From an uncultured Desulfovibrio sp. (lineage in GTDB: Bacteria > Desulfobacterota > Desulfovibrionia > Desulfovibrionales > Desulfovibrionaceae), in assembly GCA_947177085.1 (NCBI GenBank), contig CAMWTD010000104.1, forward strand, positions 1 to 7,774: a DNA stretch of 7,774 bases, read 5' to 3'. This document shows positions 1-7,746 of the stretch, one piece after another. A program made the position numbers and the translations under genes. The notes below the pieces were generated by a model, which worked only from the letters and a program-made list of their open reading frames with translations, had not been told where the DNA came from and did not search any database. How positions within the stretch are numbered: position 1 is the stretch's first letter; the number at the start of each line of letters is the position of its first letter.

Positions 1-68
1 ACCCCCCCCCCCCGGCCTCTCGAGCGAGGAGGCCGTCTCGTGGGCTCGGAGATGTGTATACGCGACAG
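1..68 (-). other. Illumina Nextera adapter read-through at contig end (artefact)
   Basis: Seen directly: bases 35-60 are identical to the first 26 bases of the Nextera read-2 transposase adapter (from memory), and 61-68 match its last 8 with two A-to-C changes, giving 32/34. Read on the minus strand, as a sequencer would run off the insert, the order is: mosaic end, read-2 adapter, an octamer (ggcctcct, 34 to 27) one base from the N705 index as I recall it, then a stretch sharing 7 of its first 12 bases with the P7 sequence, then a run of 12 G. Poly-G is the usual no-signal call of two-colour Illumina chemistry. The mismatches are mostly T-to-G and A-to-C in read direction, which fits low-quality terminal calls. 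This stretch should be trimmed and is not genomic. Any reading frame starting here is spurious. Confidence 0.93.
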
Positions 69-422
69 CAGCACGAGCGGGGGAGCCCAGGAGTCCGGGG
101 CCGGGACGCGCATGGGCGAGAGCCCGGGCTGGGGGTAGGTGTCCCCCGGAGCGCAAGCGTCCACGCGGTCTTTGTGACGCCAGGACGGAGCGACGGTCGC
201 GCGGCCAGGACCCTGGCGGGAAGCGCGCCGATAAAAATGATGCTGGGAGGACGACGGCACTTCTGCGGGGAGGCTGCCGTCCTTGGGTCCGGGGACGCTG
301 CGAGGGGTGGATATGCCGGCTGATGGGCGCGCCGCCAGAAGCGGCCGCCCGGAGGCATCGGGCGGGTTGGCGCGCATCCCCCTGCCGTGCATGGCGGCCC
401 GCTTGAGGGTGGGAATTTCGGG
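69..422. other. Unannotated stretch between adapter and miaB 3' end; no supported gene
   Basis: I see no recognisable gene on either strand. Several frames are open because of the high GC content. A minus-strand frame starting at ATG 392 stays open down to the window edge, but it has no ribosome binding site. It reads as Pro/Ser/Arg-rich sequence with no motif and continues into the adapter. No T-tract terminator follows miaB. The stretch contains a nested inverted repeat at 327-375. Because it adjoins adapter read-through, part of it may come from the ends of a few reads, so base errors or a chimeric join are possible. It may equally be ordinary intergenic DNA downstream of miaB. Confidence 0.5.
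327..375. repeat. Nested GC-rich inverted repeat downstream of miaB
   Basis: An outer 7-bp perfect stem (327-333 with 369-375) encloses an inner 7-bp perfect stem (345-351 with 359-365) with a 7-base loop. On the minus strand it lies about 50 bases past the miaB stop codon, where a transcript-end structure could sit. Neither strand has a T-run after it, so it is not a canonical intrinsic terminator. In sequence this GC-rich such pairings arise by chance fairly often, so a role is unproven. Confidence 0.3.
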
Positions 423-1805
423 CTATGCGCGGGAATCCGGAAGCGTCCGCCCCACAAGGCTGTGGCGCTTGGCCTCCACGATGCGCACGGGAATGAAGCT
501 GCCAGTGTGGTTCACCCCTGCGGGGAGGGGGACATGCACCGGCACTCCGTAGGGGTCGCGTCCCTGCCAGTCCTCGCAGGAGACGGCTGAGACTTCGGCC
601 CTGTCCTGCGCGGCGGTCTCCTTTCGCGGGCTCCTGCCCTCGATGAGCAGCGTGGTTTCCTGGCCCGCGCGCGCATCGAGCCAGCGCTGGCCCAAGCGGT
701 CCTGCAGGGCCTGGAGACGTTGCAGCCGCTCGTGCTGCACCTCGGGCGGCAGCTTGTCGGGAAAGCGCGTTGCCGCAGCGCCGGGTCTGTCCGAATAGCA
801 GAACGAAAAGCTGGACATGAAGCCGCAGGCCTCCATCATGTCCAGCGTGGCCTGGAAATCCTGTTCCGTCTCGCCGGGGAAGCCCACGATGAGGTCGGTG
901 GAGAGGGCGAGGTCGGGCCTGACGGCGCGCAAATCCTCCACCAGGCGCAGGAAGCCCGCGCTGTCATAGCGGCGGCGCATGCGCGCGAGCACCGCGTCCG
1001 AGCCAGCCTGCAGGGGCAGGTGCAGGCGCGGGCATAGCGTCGGCAGGCTCCCGAAAGCGGCCACATCCCCTGGCCCCATGTCCTTGGGGTGCGGCGTCAC
1101 ATAGCGAAGGCGGCGAAGACCGGGCAGCGCGGCGACCTGTTCGAGCAGGCGGAAAAAGCTTGTGCCGTCGCCCGTTTTGTCGCGGCCGAAGGCATTGACG
1201 TTTTGCCCCAGCAGAGTGATCTCGGAAGCGCCCTCGGCAAGGCGCTCGCGACATTCCTCAAGGATGGCGGGAGTGGCTCGGGATTTTTGGCGGCCGCGCG
1301 TGAAGGGCACGATGCAGTAGGCGCAAAAATTGTCGCAGCCCTGCATGATGGTCACGAGCGCCGAAGGGCCTCCGTTTCGCCGCGGGGCGCCCTCCTTTTC
1401 GGGAAATGCCTCGGTGAAGGCGCACAGGGCCAGCCGCGCCTGCGGTTCCGCCAGCAGGCGCTCAATGGCCAGCGGGGCCTGGGCGATGCCGTCGCTGCCC
1501 GCCACAAGCCGCACCTGCGGGGAGCGGTCAAAGAGCTCCGCGCCCAACTGCTGCGCCACGCAGCCCGCCACGGCCACGAGCACGCGCCCGTCGCCGCCAG
1601 TGGCCTGGCGCACGCGCCCGAGGGCGCTCATGACCTTTTGTTCAGGTTTTTCGCGCACCGAGCAGGTGTTGATGATGACCACCTCGGCGTCCGCGAGCTC
1701 CGCCCGGGCAAAGCCGCGCGCCTCCAGCGCCGCGCCAAGCCACGCGGAGTCGTGGACATTCATCTGGCAGCCGAAGGTGATGACGTGGTAGGAGCGTGGC
1801 TGCAT
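423..1805 (-). CDS. miaB: tRNA-2-methylthio-N6-dimethylallyladenosine synthase MiaB
   Basis: A radical-SAM methylthiotransferase that adds a methylthio group to C2 of N6-isopentenyladenosine at position 37 of tRNAs reading UNN codons, acting after MiaA. The 460-aa product is close to the usual MiaB length. The N-terminal domain (about 1-140) carries the three cluster-binding cysteines C13 (FGCQMN), C48 (NTCSVRE) and C82 (AGCVAQ). The radical-SAM CxxxCxxC motif is C157, C161, C164 (GCDNFCAYCIVPFTRGR). The core continues through LGQNVNAFG, LHLPLQAGSD and STDLIVGFPGET, and a TRAM RNA-binding domain occupies roughly 383-447. All motifs are intact. The start is ATG 1805: an in-frame TAG lies six codons upstream, so no earlier start is possible, yet no good Shine-Dalgarno precedes it. 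It is 15 bases downstream of the DUF3467-like gene, so translational coupling is likely. Being MiaB rather than MtaB or RimO is supported by GCQMN and NTCSVREK plus the YCIVP(F/Y)TRG form. Confidence 0.97.
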   Translation of the reverse strand: MQPRSYHVITFGCQMNVHDSAWLGAALEARGFARAELADAEVVIINTCSVREKPEQKVMSALGRVRQATGGDGRVLVAVAGCVAQQLGAELFDRSPQVRLVAGSDGIAQAPLAIERLLAEPQARLALCAFTEAFPEKEGAPRRNGGPSALVTIMQGCDNFCAYCIVPFTRGRQKSRATPAILEECRERLAEGASEITLLGQNVNAFGRDKTGDGTSFFRLLEQVAALPGLRRLRYVTPHPKDMGPGDVAAFGSLPTLCPRLHLPLQAGSDAVLARMRRRYDSAGFLRLVEDLRAVRPDLALSTDLIVGFPGETEQDFQATLDMMEACGFMSSFSFCYSDRPGAAATRFPDKLPPEVQHERLQRLQALQDRLGQRWLDARAGQETTLLIEGRSPRKETAAQDRAEVSAVSCEDWQGRDPYGVPVHVPLPAGVNHTGSFIPVRIVEAKRHSLVGRTLPDSRA

Positions 1806-1807
1806 GG

Positions 1808-1819
1808 CGGCCCGGGCCG
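1808..1819. repeat. 12-bp perfect palindrome in the gap before miaB
   Basis: The sequence cggcccgggccg is its own reverse complement. It fills most of the 15-base gap between the upstream TAG stop and the miaB ATG, exactly where a ribosome binding site would be expected. It has no loop, so it would form a hairpin only with distortion. It may be chance in GC-rich DNA. Confidence 0.35.
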
Positions 1820-1820
1820 G

Positions 1821-2198
1821 CTACTGTTCCAGGCCCGCGTCCGGGCTGTACATTTCGCCGCCGCCTTCCTCCTCCAGGGCGTTGACGCGGTCCTCCAGCC
1901 ACTCCAGCACGGCGCGGGCGGTGTGGTAGTTGAGCAGGATGCGGCTGTGGATGTGGCGCGTGATGTCGCGCACGTCGTCGTTGCCCGGAACGATTTCATG
2001 GCCGAGGGAGCCGTCCGGGGCGAGGATCTGTTCCGAGCAGGCGGGCAGGGCGTCGCTTTCGTGGTAAAAATTCATCTCGATCTCGCCCTGCGAATTGATG
2101 CCCCCCCAGACGCCGTGCGCCGTCTGCAGGCGGGCCTCGGGCGCCATTTCATAGCGATAGCGGATACGGGAGGGGGCGGCGTTGTCGTCCTGGCTCAT
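1821..2198 (-). CDS. Small DUF3467-like protein of unknown function
   Basis: A 125-aa soluble acidic protein with no signal peptide, TM segment or catalytic motif. Residues 14-45 (arginine/tyrosine-rich strand, then AHGVWGG, then EIEMNFYHE) and 79-109 (IHSRILLNYHTARAVLEWLEDRV) match my memory of the DUF3467 pattern: a GV(Y/F) strand, a hydrophobic F-containing strand, then a SRI(I/L)L turn leading to an amphipathic helix. This is pattern resemblance only, not a search result. The family has no established function. A GTG at 2243 in the same frame would add 15 residues, but ATG 2198 is preferred because AAGGAAG sits just upstream and the extension is featureless. It ends in TAG 15 bases before miaB, in the same reading frame, so the two are probably co-transcribed. 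Residues 47-78 form a longer, more polar connector than I would expect in a short DUF3467 protein. Confidence 0.75.
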   Translation of the reverse strand: MSQDDNAAPSRIRYRYEMAPEARLQTAHGVWGGINSQGEIEMNFYHESDALPACSEQILAPDGSLGHEIVPGNDDVRDITRHIHSRILLNYHTARAVLEWLEDRVNALEEEGGGEMYSPDAGLEQ

Positions 2199-2202
2199 GG
2201 AA

Positions 2203-2209
2203 CTTCCTT
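2203..2209 (-). promoter_or_regulatory. Ribosome binding site deciding the start of the DUF3467-like gene
   Basis: AAGGAAG on the minus strand lies 4 bases before ATG 2198 (6 bases if the AAGGA core is used). No comparable purine tract precedes the alternative GTG at 2243, so this site favours the shorter protein. Confidence 0.65.
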
Positions 2210-2257
2210 GCTGTCTGGAGGGTGGAAACGCAGAGCGGTTCACCTGTTAATTTTTTC

Positions 2258-2286
2258 TAGATACGCAAGTCGGGGTCGGAAGTAAA
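2258..2286 (-). promoter_or_regulatory. Weak candidate sigma-70 promoter for the DUF3467-like gene and miaB
   Basis: TTTACT (2286-2281) and TATCTA (2263-2258) are separated by 17 bases, in the only AT-rich patch of the intergenic region. Matches to consensus are 4/6 and 3/6. The -35-like hexamer overlaps the tail of the terminator. A promoter somewhere between 2199 and 2284 is expected because the preceding unit ends in a terminator, but this particular assignment is weak. Confidence 0.2.
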
Positions 2287-2324
2287 GGGCGGCGTCCCGC
2301 ACGGCCATGCGGGACGCCGCCCTT
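2285..2324 (-). terminator. Intrinsic terminator-like hairpin after the M16 peptidase gene
   Basis: Arms 2285-2301 and 2308-2324 pair perfectly over 17 bp, with a 6-base loop (2302-2307). On the minus strand the hairpin begins 23 bases after the peptidase stop codon and runs into TTTACTT, a short interrupted T-tract. The other strand has no T-run after it. The stem is unusually long and GC-rich, which offsets the modest tail. It separates the hslU/phosphoesterase/peptidase unit from the DUF3467-like/miaB unit. Confidence 0.8.
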
Positions 2325-2347
2325 CGCGGCGCGATGACTGCGCCCGC

Positions 2348-5044
2348 TCAGGGCAGCAGCGTCACGTCATAGGCGTCGCCCGGGACAAGGTACTTGCGGG
2401 CCACGGCCTGCACATCCGCCGGCGTGAGCGTGGCGGCCTTGTCGAGCAGGGTCTTCTGGAAATCCTGCGGGTAGTGGAGCAGGGCGTCCGTGGCGGCCTC
2501 CCCGGCGCGGGAGGCGAGGCTCTGGCGCTCGCGCAGGTATTCGCCCAGGAGGCTGTTCGCGCCCGCGCGGAGCACCTCGGCGGGGAGCGGCTGTTCGCGG
2601 ATGCCGCCGATCACCTCGGCAAAGCCCTTGCGCGCCTCTGCGAGCTTGTCGGGCGTAGTGCCGATATAGAAGGCCATGAAGGCCGCCTCGGGCATGTTGC
2701 GGTTGAAAGCCGTCACCGTATAGCCGAGGCCCTGCTCGTCCCGGAGCTTGGTGAACAGAAGCCCGCTCTGGCCAGAGAGCACGGATTGCAGCAGGAGCAG
2801 GGCCGGGGCGTCGGGATGCGTCAGCGGCACGGTGGGGAAGATCTGGAGCAGGTGCGCCTGGTTGCGCCCCGGGAGCGTGAGGGCCAGGTTTTTCTCCGTG
2901 CCCCACTGGGGCCGGGGGGCCGTCCTGGCGATGCCCGTCGGTACGGGCAGGCTCCTGGCGAAGGCGATGACGGCCTCGCGGTCGAAAGTGCCCGCCACGG
3001 AAAGAACCCAAGGTTGGGCGGCCTGACGCCTCCAGAAGTCGCGCACCATTGTGTCGTCATAGCCGGCGAGGAGCTCCGGCGTGCCGAGGCTGTCGTAGCC
3101 GTAGGCCTGGCCATGCGGGAAGAGGAAGGGATTCACTCTGGCGAACATATAGGAGAGCGGCCTGTCCGCCCGCTGGCGGATGGCGGACTGCATGTTCTCA
3201 ACCTCGCGCCTGAGCTCCTGCGTCTCGAAGCGCGGGCTTGCGATCATGTCGCGCAAAAAGCCGAAATATTCGGCGTTGAAGCGCGAGGGCCCGGTGAGGG
3301 CGATGCCGAAACTTTGCAAGCCAGCGGAGGCCCCGGCGGACGCGGCCCGCTCGGCGAGCCAGCGCTCCACGCCCTGGGCGTCCAGCTCGGCGCAGCCGTC
3401 CGAGAGCAGGCGCGCCGTGAGGTCCGCGAGGCCCTGCTGTGTGGGTTCGAGCAGGGCGTTGCCGCCCGTGAAGAGCAGGTCCAGCGACACATAGGGCACG
3501 GTGGCGTCCGGGATAAGGATGACCGTGCGGCCGCTCCCAAGGTCGATGGTCTCGCGCGCTTTGCCGCCGTCCGGCTTGGCAATTCCGGCGGGGGGCGCCT
3601 GAGGGGCCGTCCAGTTCTTGCGCAGGGTCGCCTCCAGGCGCGTCGCCAGATCGGCCGGGGCCGCTTCGGGCGCGAGCACGCGCACGCGCGCGAGTGCCGG
3701 GTCGAACCAGAGGCCGATGGCGTTTTGCAGTTGGGCCGTATCCACGTTGCGCTGGGTGAAGCGCAGGTTTCGCTCGGCCTGTTCGCCGCCGAGGTCGAAC
3801 TGGATGGTCCCCTTCCAGGAGGCGAGACCGTTGAGGGTCTCCCCGGCGCGATCCATGCTGTCCTCGAGGTTGAATTTGGCGCGGGCCACGGCCTCGGGCG
3901 TAAAGTCATTGGCCGAGAGGGCCGCGAGGTCGCGGGTGATCTCGGTCCAGAAGGTTTCCACCTTGTCGGCGTCGAGCTGGGCCGTGACGGTGAGCAGCCC
4001 CGCGCGGGCAAGGCTCATGTTGCCCACACTGATGCTGTCCACCAGTTGGCGCTCGTACTTGTATTTGCGGTAAAAGGGGGAGGTGCCGTCGCCCCCGAGC
4101 AGGTAACAGAGCACATCGAGGTCCACGGAGCGCAAATCGCGCAGCCCGGGCGCGGGAAAGGCCATGCCGAGATAGACCTTGTTCCACGGGCCGCGGACCA
4201 CTTCCACCTGCGGGCCTCCGGGGGCGCCCGCGAGGTCCAGGGGCCCGGGCACGGCGAGATCCGAGCTGTTCGCAAGCCCGCCAAAGAGCTCCTGCGCGTG
4301 GGCAAGCACGGCCGAAGGCTCGATGTCGCCAGCCACGAGCAGCATCATGTTGTCCGGCTGATACCAGCGGGCGATATAGGCGCGGAGATCGGCCACGGTG
4401 ATGGCACGGATGGTGTCGGCATAGCCGATGATGGGCCGCCCGTAGGGCGTGTTGTGGAGCGCCGCCGTCTGGAGGTTTTCATACAGCTTGCGCTGGGGCG
4501 AATCCTCGCCGCGCTGGAGCTCGGAAATGACGACGCCCTTTTCCGCCTCGAGCTCGGCCGCGTCCAGCGTGGGCTGGAAGGCCATTTCCTTCACCACCTC
4601 CATGCCCACGCGCCAGTGCTTGGCGGGCATGTCGGTGAGATACCACGTCTTGTCAAAACTTGTGGCCGCGTTGAGGTAGCCGCCCAGGGCCTCCACATCC
4701 TTCGCCACCTGCCCCTTGGGGCGGTGTTCCGTGCCCTTGAAGACCATGTGCTCGAGGACGTGGCTGATGCCCGCGTGTTCGGGCTCCTCATTGGCCGAGC
4801 CCGCGCGCACATAGAGCCGTGTGCAGACGAGGGGAAAACGCGCGTCGCGCAGGATGTAGACCAAAAGCCCGTTGGGCAGGCGCGTGAGGATGCTGTCCTG
4901 GCGGGCGGGAGCTTCGTCTGTGGGTTTATGCGCGGCCGCGGCCTGCGGTGCGGATGCCTGAGGAGCCGTGTCCCTGGCCAAAAGCGGCGCTGCGGGGACC
5001 AGCAGGGAAAAGGCGAGGGCGAGGATGAGGAAAAGCTGTTGCAT
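2348..5044 (-). CDS. Exported M16 family zinc metallopeptidase (fused two-half, pitrilysin-like)
   Basis: An 898-aa zinc endopeptidase of the pitrilysin/insulysin clan (M16), which typically degrades unfolded segments or peptides inside a closed chamber. Residues 1-23 form a signal peptide (hydrophobic core LFLILALAFSLLVPAA, likely cut after PLLA). There is no lipobox cysteine, so a soluble periplasmic protein is expected. An Ala/Pro-rich linker (24-50) follows. The N-terminal half holds the inverted zinc motif HVLEH (H95, E98, H99) and the third ligand E175 in VVISELQRGEDSP, with an M16_C domain from about 205. The C-terminal half starts near 500. It lacks HxxEH at the equivalent place (QGLADL, about 537-542) but keeps the substrate-cleft GLGYTV near 775, so it is the usual inactive partner half. 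Start: GTG 5050 is possible, but ATG 5044 has GGGAG five bases upstream. It probably belongs to the hslU unit, 99 bases after the phosphoesterase, and is closed by the hairpin at 2285-2324. Confidence 0.95.
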   Translation of the reverse strand: MQQLFLILALAFSLLVPAAPLLARDTAPQASAPQAAAAHKPTDEAPARQDSILTRLPNGLLVYILRDARFPLVCTRLYVRAGSANEEPEHAGISHVLEHMVFKGTEHRPKGQVAKDVEALGGYLNAATSFDKTWYLTDMPAKHWRVGMEVVKEMAFQPTLDAAELEAEKGVVISELQRGEDSPQRKLYENLQTAALHNTPYGRPIIGYADTIRAITVADLRAYIARWYQPDNMMLLVAGDIEPSAVLAHAQELFGGLANSSDLAVPGPLDLAGAPGGPQVEVVRGPWNKVYLGMAFPAPGLRDLRSVDLDVLCYLLGGDGTSPFYRKYKYERQLVDSISVGNMSLARAGLLTVTAQLDADKVETFWTEITRDLAALSANDFTPEAVARAKFNLEDSMDRAGETLNGLASWKGTIQFDLGGEQAERNLRFTQRNVDTAQLQNAIGLWFDPALARVRVLAPEAAPADLATRLEATLRKNWTAPQAPPAGIAKPDGGKARETIDLGSGRTVILIPDATVPYVSLDLLFTGGNALLEPTQQGLADLTARLLSDGCAELDAQGVERWLAERAASAGASAGLQSFGIALTGPSRFNAEYFGFLRDMIASPRFETQELRREVENMQSAIRQRADRPLSYMFARVNPFLFPHGQAYGYDSLGTPELLAGYDDTMVRDFWRRQAAQPWVLSVAGTFDREAVIAFARSLPVPTGIARTAPRPQWGTEKNLALTLPGRNQAHLLQIFPTVPLTHPDAPALLLLQSVLSGQSGLLFTKLRDEQGLGYTVTAFNRNMPEAAFMAFYIGTTPDKLAEARKGFAEVIGGIREQPLPAEVLRAGANSLLGEYLRERQSLASRAGEAATDALLHYPQDFQKTLLDKAATLTPADVQAVARKYLVPGDAYDVTLLP

Positions 5045-5049
5045 GAACA

Positions 5050-5054
5050 CTCCC
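5050..5054 (-). promoter_or_regulatory. Ribosome binding site of the M16 peptidase
   Basis: GGGAG on the minus strand is 5 bases before ATG 5044. Its last base is the first base of the alternative GTG at 5050, so it cannot serve that codon. This supports the ATG start. Confidence 0.55.
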
Positions 5055-5143
5055 GTGGGGGCGCGATGCCGCTCCCGCCAGGGGGAGCGCAGGGGCCCGC
5101 TTTGTCATGGGACGGCCGCGAAAAATGCTGCCCGGGCTTCCGC

Positions 5144-6358
5144 TCAGGCCGCGCCGCCGCCGCGCAGGGTGAAGACGGCCACCTCCGAAGGCGTGGCGAT
5201 GCGGATGGGGAAGCCCCCCCAGAGGCCGGCCCCGGGGCTCACGTAGAGCGGCATGCCCTCCACGTTGAACCAGCCGCGCACATAGCCCTTGTTGAAGGCG
5301 CTCACGATTTCGCGCAGGCCGGGGGCCTGCCCGCCGTGGGTATGGCCGGAAAGCTGGAAGTCCGCGCCCTGGCGCGCGCGCAGCGGCGCGAAACCGGGCC
5401 GGTGCTCGAGGAGGATGCAGGGGGCCTCGGCCGGAGCGCCCGCCATGGCCGCCTCCATATCCGGGCCGGGGAGGCCGAAGGTGCGGGCAACGGGGTCCGT
5501 CACGCCGGCAAGCACCAGCTCCCGGCCCCGGGGCCGGAGCACGGCGTGGCTGTTGAGCAGCATGTGAAGCCCGAGCTCGCCGAAAACGCGCACCCAGGCC
5601 GCGTAGCCGCTGTAATACTCATGGTTGCCCACGCAGGCGAACACGCCGAGGGGCGCGGCAAGGCGCTTGAGCTCCCGCGCGCTTTCCATGCGCAGCGCGG
5701 GCGGGCCGTCCACCATGTCGCCCGTGAGCACGATAAGGTCCGGCTTTTGCGCGATGACGAGGTCCACCACCGCGGCCACCCAGTCCCGCTTGAGCAGCGA
5801 GCTCATGTGCAGGTCGCTAATCTGGGCCACGCGCAGGCCGTCCATCTCTGGAGGCAGGCGGCGCAGGCGGGCCTCCTCCTCGCGCAGGGCCGGCACGGCC
5901 ACGGCCTCGCCCACGCCGAAGGCCGTGGGACCGAGCACCGCCGCGGCCAGGGCCACGCGCTCGGCCGGCCGCGCGAGGAGCAGGCCGCCGCAGCCCGCGC
6001 GCACGAGCTCGCGCCTCGTGGGCGATGCCGGGGAACCCGTTCCCGCGGCCGGGGCCCCGCTCTTGCGGCGCGTGAAAACGCGCCAGAGCCGGCGCAGGAG
6101 CAGGAAGACATCGCGCAGGAGCACCAGCGCGAACAGCAAAAGCGCCGCTGCGAGCAGCCAGCCCTGGACCATGAGCAGCCAGCGGGGCAGCTCGGGGGAG
6201 GCAAGGTTGCCGATGAGGAACCTGTTGATGGCGAAGGCCTGGGTGACGACAAGCAGAAGGACGGCGCAGCCGGCCTTGGCCGCCATGCCCATGCGCGCCG
6301 GAATGATGAGGCGGATAAGCAGGTAGAAATAGGGGATGAGGGGCCAGAGAAAGAACAT
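5144..6358 (-). CDS. Membrane-anchored calcineurin-like metallophosphoesterase (YkuE-like)
   Basis: A 404-aa protein with three N-terminal hydrophobic segments (about 3-20, 27-49, 61-81). A basic stretch follows (89-99) and a fourth weakly hydrophobic region lies at about 119-150. The two-metal phosphoesterase domain runs from about 173 to the end with every signature present: DLH (D182, H184), GDMVDG (D214), GNHE (N245, H246), LLEHRP (H319) and GHTHGGQ (H339, H341). This arrangement resembles YaeI/YkuE-type enzymes, some of which cleave UDP-diacylglucosamine-like or other phosphodiesters, but the substrate here is unknown. TRREL at 114-118 before a hydrophobic stretch recalls the twin-arginine start of YkuE-type proteins, here placed after a three-TM extension. 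ATG 6358 has AAGGAG 4 bases upstream. It is 15 bases downstream of hslU, so co-transcription is very likely. Confidence 0.93.
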   Translation of the reverse strand: MFFLWPLIPYFYLLIRLIIPARMGMAAKAGCAVLLLVVTQAFAINRFLIGNLASPELPRWLLMVQGWLLAAALLLFALVLLRDVFLLLRRLWRVFTRRKSGAPAAGTGSPASPTRRELVRAGCGGLLLARPAERVALAAAVLGPTAFGVGEAVAVPALREEEARLRRLPPEMDGLRVAQISDLHMSSLLKRDWVAAVVDLVIAQKPDLIVLTGDMVDGPPALRMESARELKRLAAPLGVFACVGNHEYYSGYAAWVRVFGELGLHMLLNSHAVLRPRGRELVLAGVTDPVARTFGLPGPDMEAAMAGAPAEAPCILLEHRPGFAPLRARQGADFQLSGHTHGGQAPGLREIVSAFNKGYVRGWFNVEGMPLYVSPGAGLWGGFPIRIATPSEVAVFTLRGGGAA

Positions 6359-6362
6359 GCGG

Positions 6363-6368
6363 CTCCTT
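6363..6368 (-). promoter_or_regulatory. Ribosome binding site of the metallophosphoesterase
   Basis: AAGGAG on the minus strand is 4 bases before ATG 6358, inside the 15-base gap after the hslU TAA stop. It shows independent initiation within the operon and fixes the start. Confidence 0.7.
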
Positions 6369-6373
6369 GAGGA

Positions 6374-7687
<1,314 letters not shown>

Positions 7688-7692
7688 GGGTG

Positions 7693-7699
7693 CTCCTTT
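7693..7699 (-). promoter_or_regulatory. Strong ribosome binding site of hslU
   Basis: AAAGGAG on the minus strand is 5 bases before ATG 7687. It decides this start against the longer open frame. Confidence 0.8.
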
Positions 7700-7746
7700 G
7701 GGTTCGCCGGGCGCGGGCTTGCGCGAAATTCCGGTGGCCGGAGTTG

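Noticed and set aside
69..392. Minus-strand frame from ATG 392 open to the window edge
   Set aside because: It has no ribosome binding site, Pro/Ser/Arg-rich content and no motif, and it stays open only by running into adapter sequence.
1089..2285. 398-codon plus-strand open frame across miaB and the DUF3467-like gene
   Set aside because: It is antisense to two well-supported genes, has no recognisable domain, and its composition matches an antisense shadow.
5069..5090. 7-bp hairpin (5070-5076 with 5083-5089) in the peptidase leader
   Set aside because: It is short, has no T-tract and is of a kind expected by chance in GC-rich DNA, so no regulatory role can be argued.
5100..5143. GCCCGGGC followed by TTTTT after the phosphoesterase stop as a terminator
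   Set aside because: The 8-base palindrome has no room for a loop and the T-run is separated from it, so it cannot form a normal intrinsic terminator.
5045..5143. Sigma-54 or sigma-70 promoter before the M16 peptidase
   Set aside because: TGGC occurs, but the matching TTGC element is absent at the right spacing, and no credible -10/-35 pair is visible.
2474..6370. Very long plus-strand open frame (about 1298 codons) antisense to the peptidase and phosphoesterase genes
   Set aside because: It is in exact complementary codon register with both minus-strand genes. Stops there would need TTA, CTA or TCA sense codons, which are rare at this GC content. Its product is rich in His/Gly/Arg/Glu with no motif, and it crosses a gene boundary without signals.
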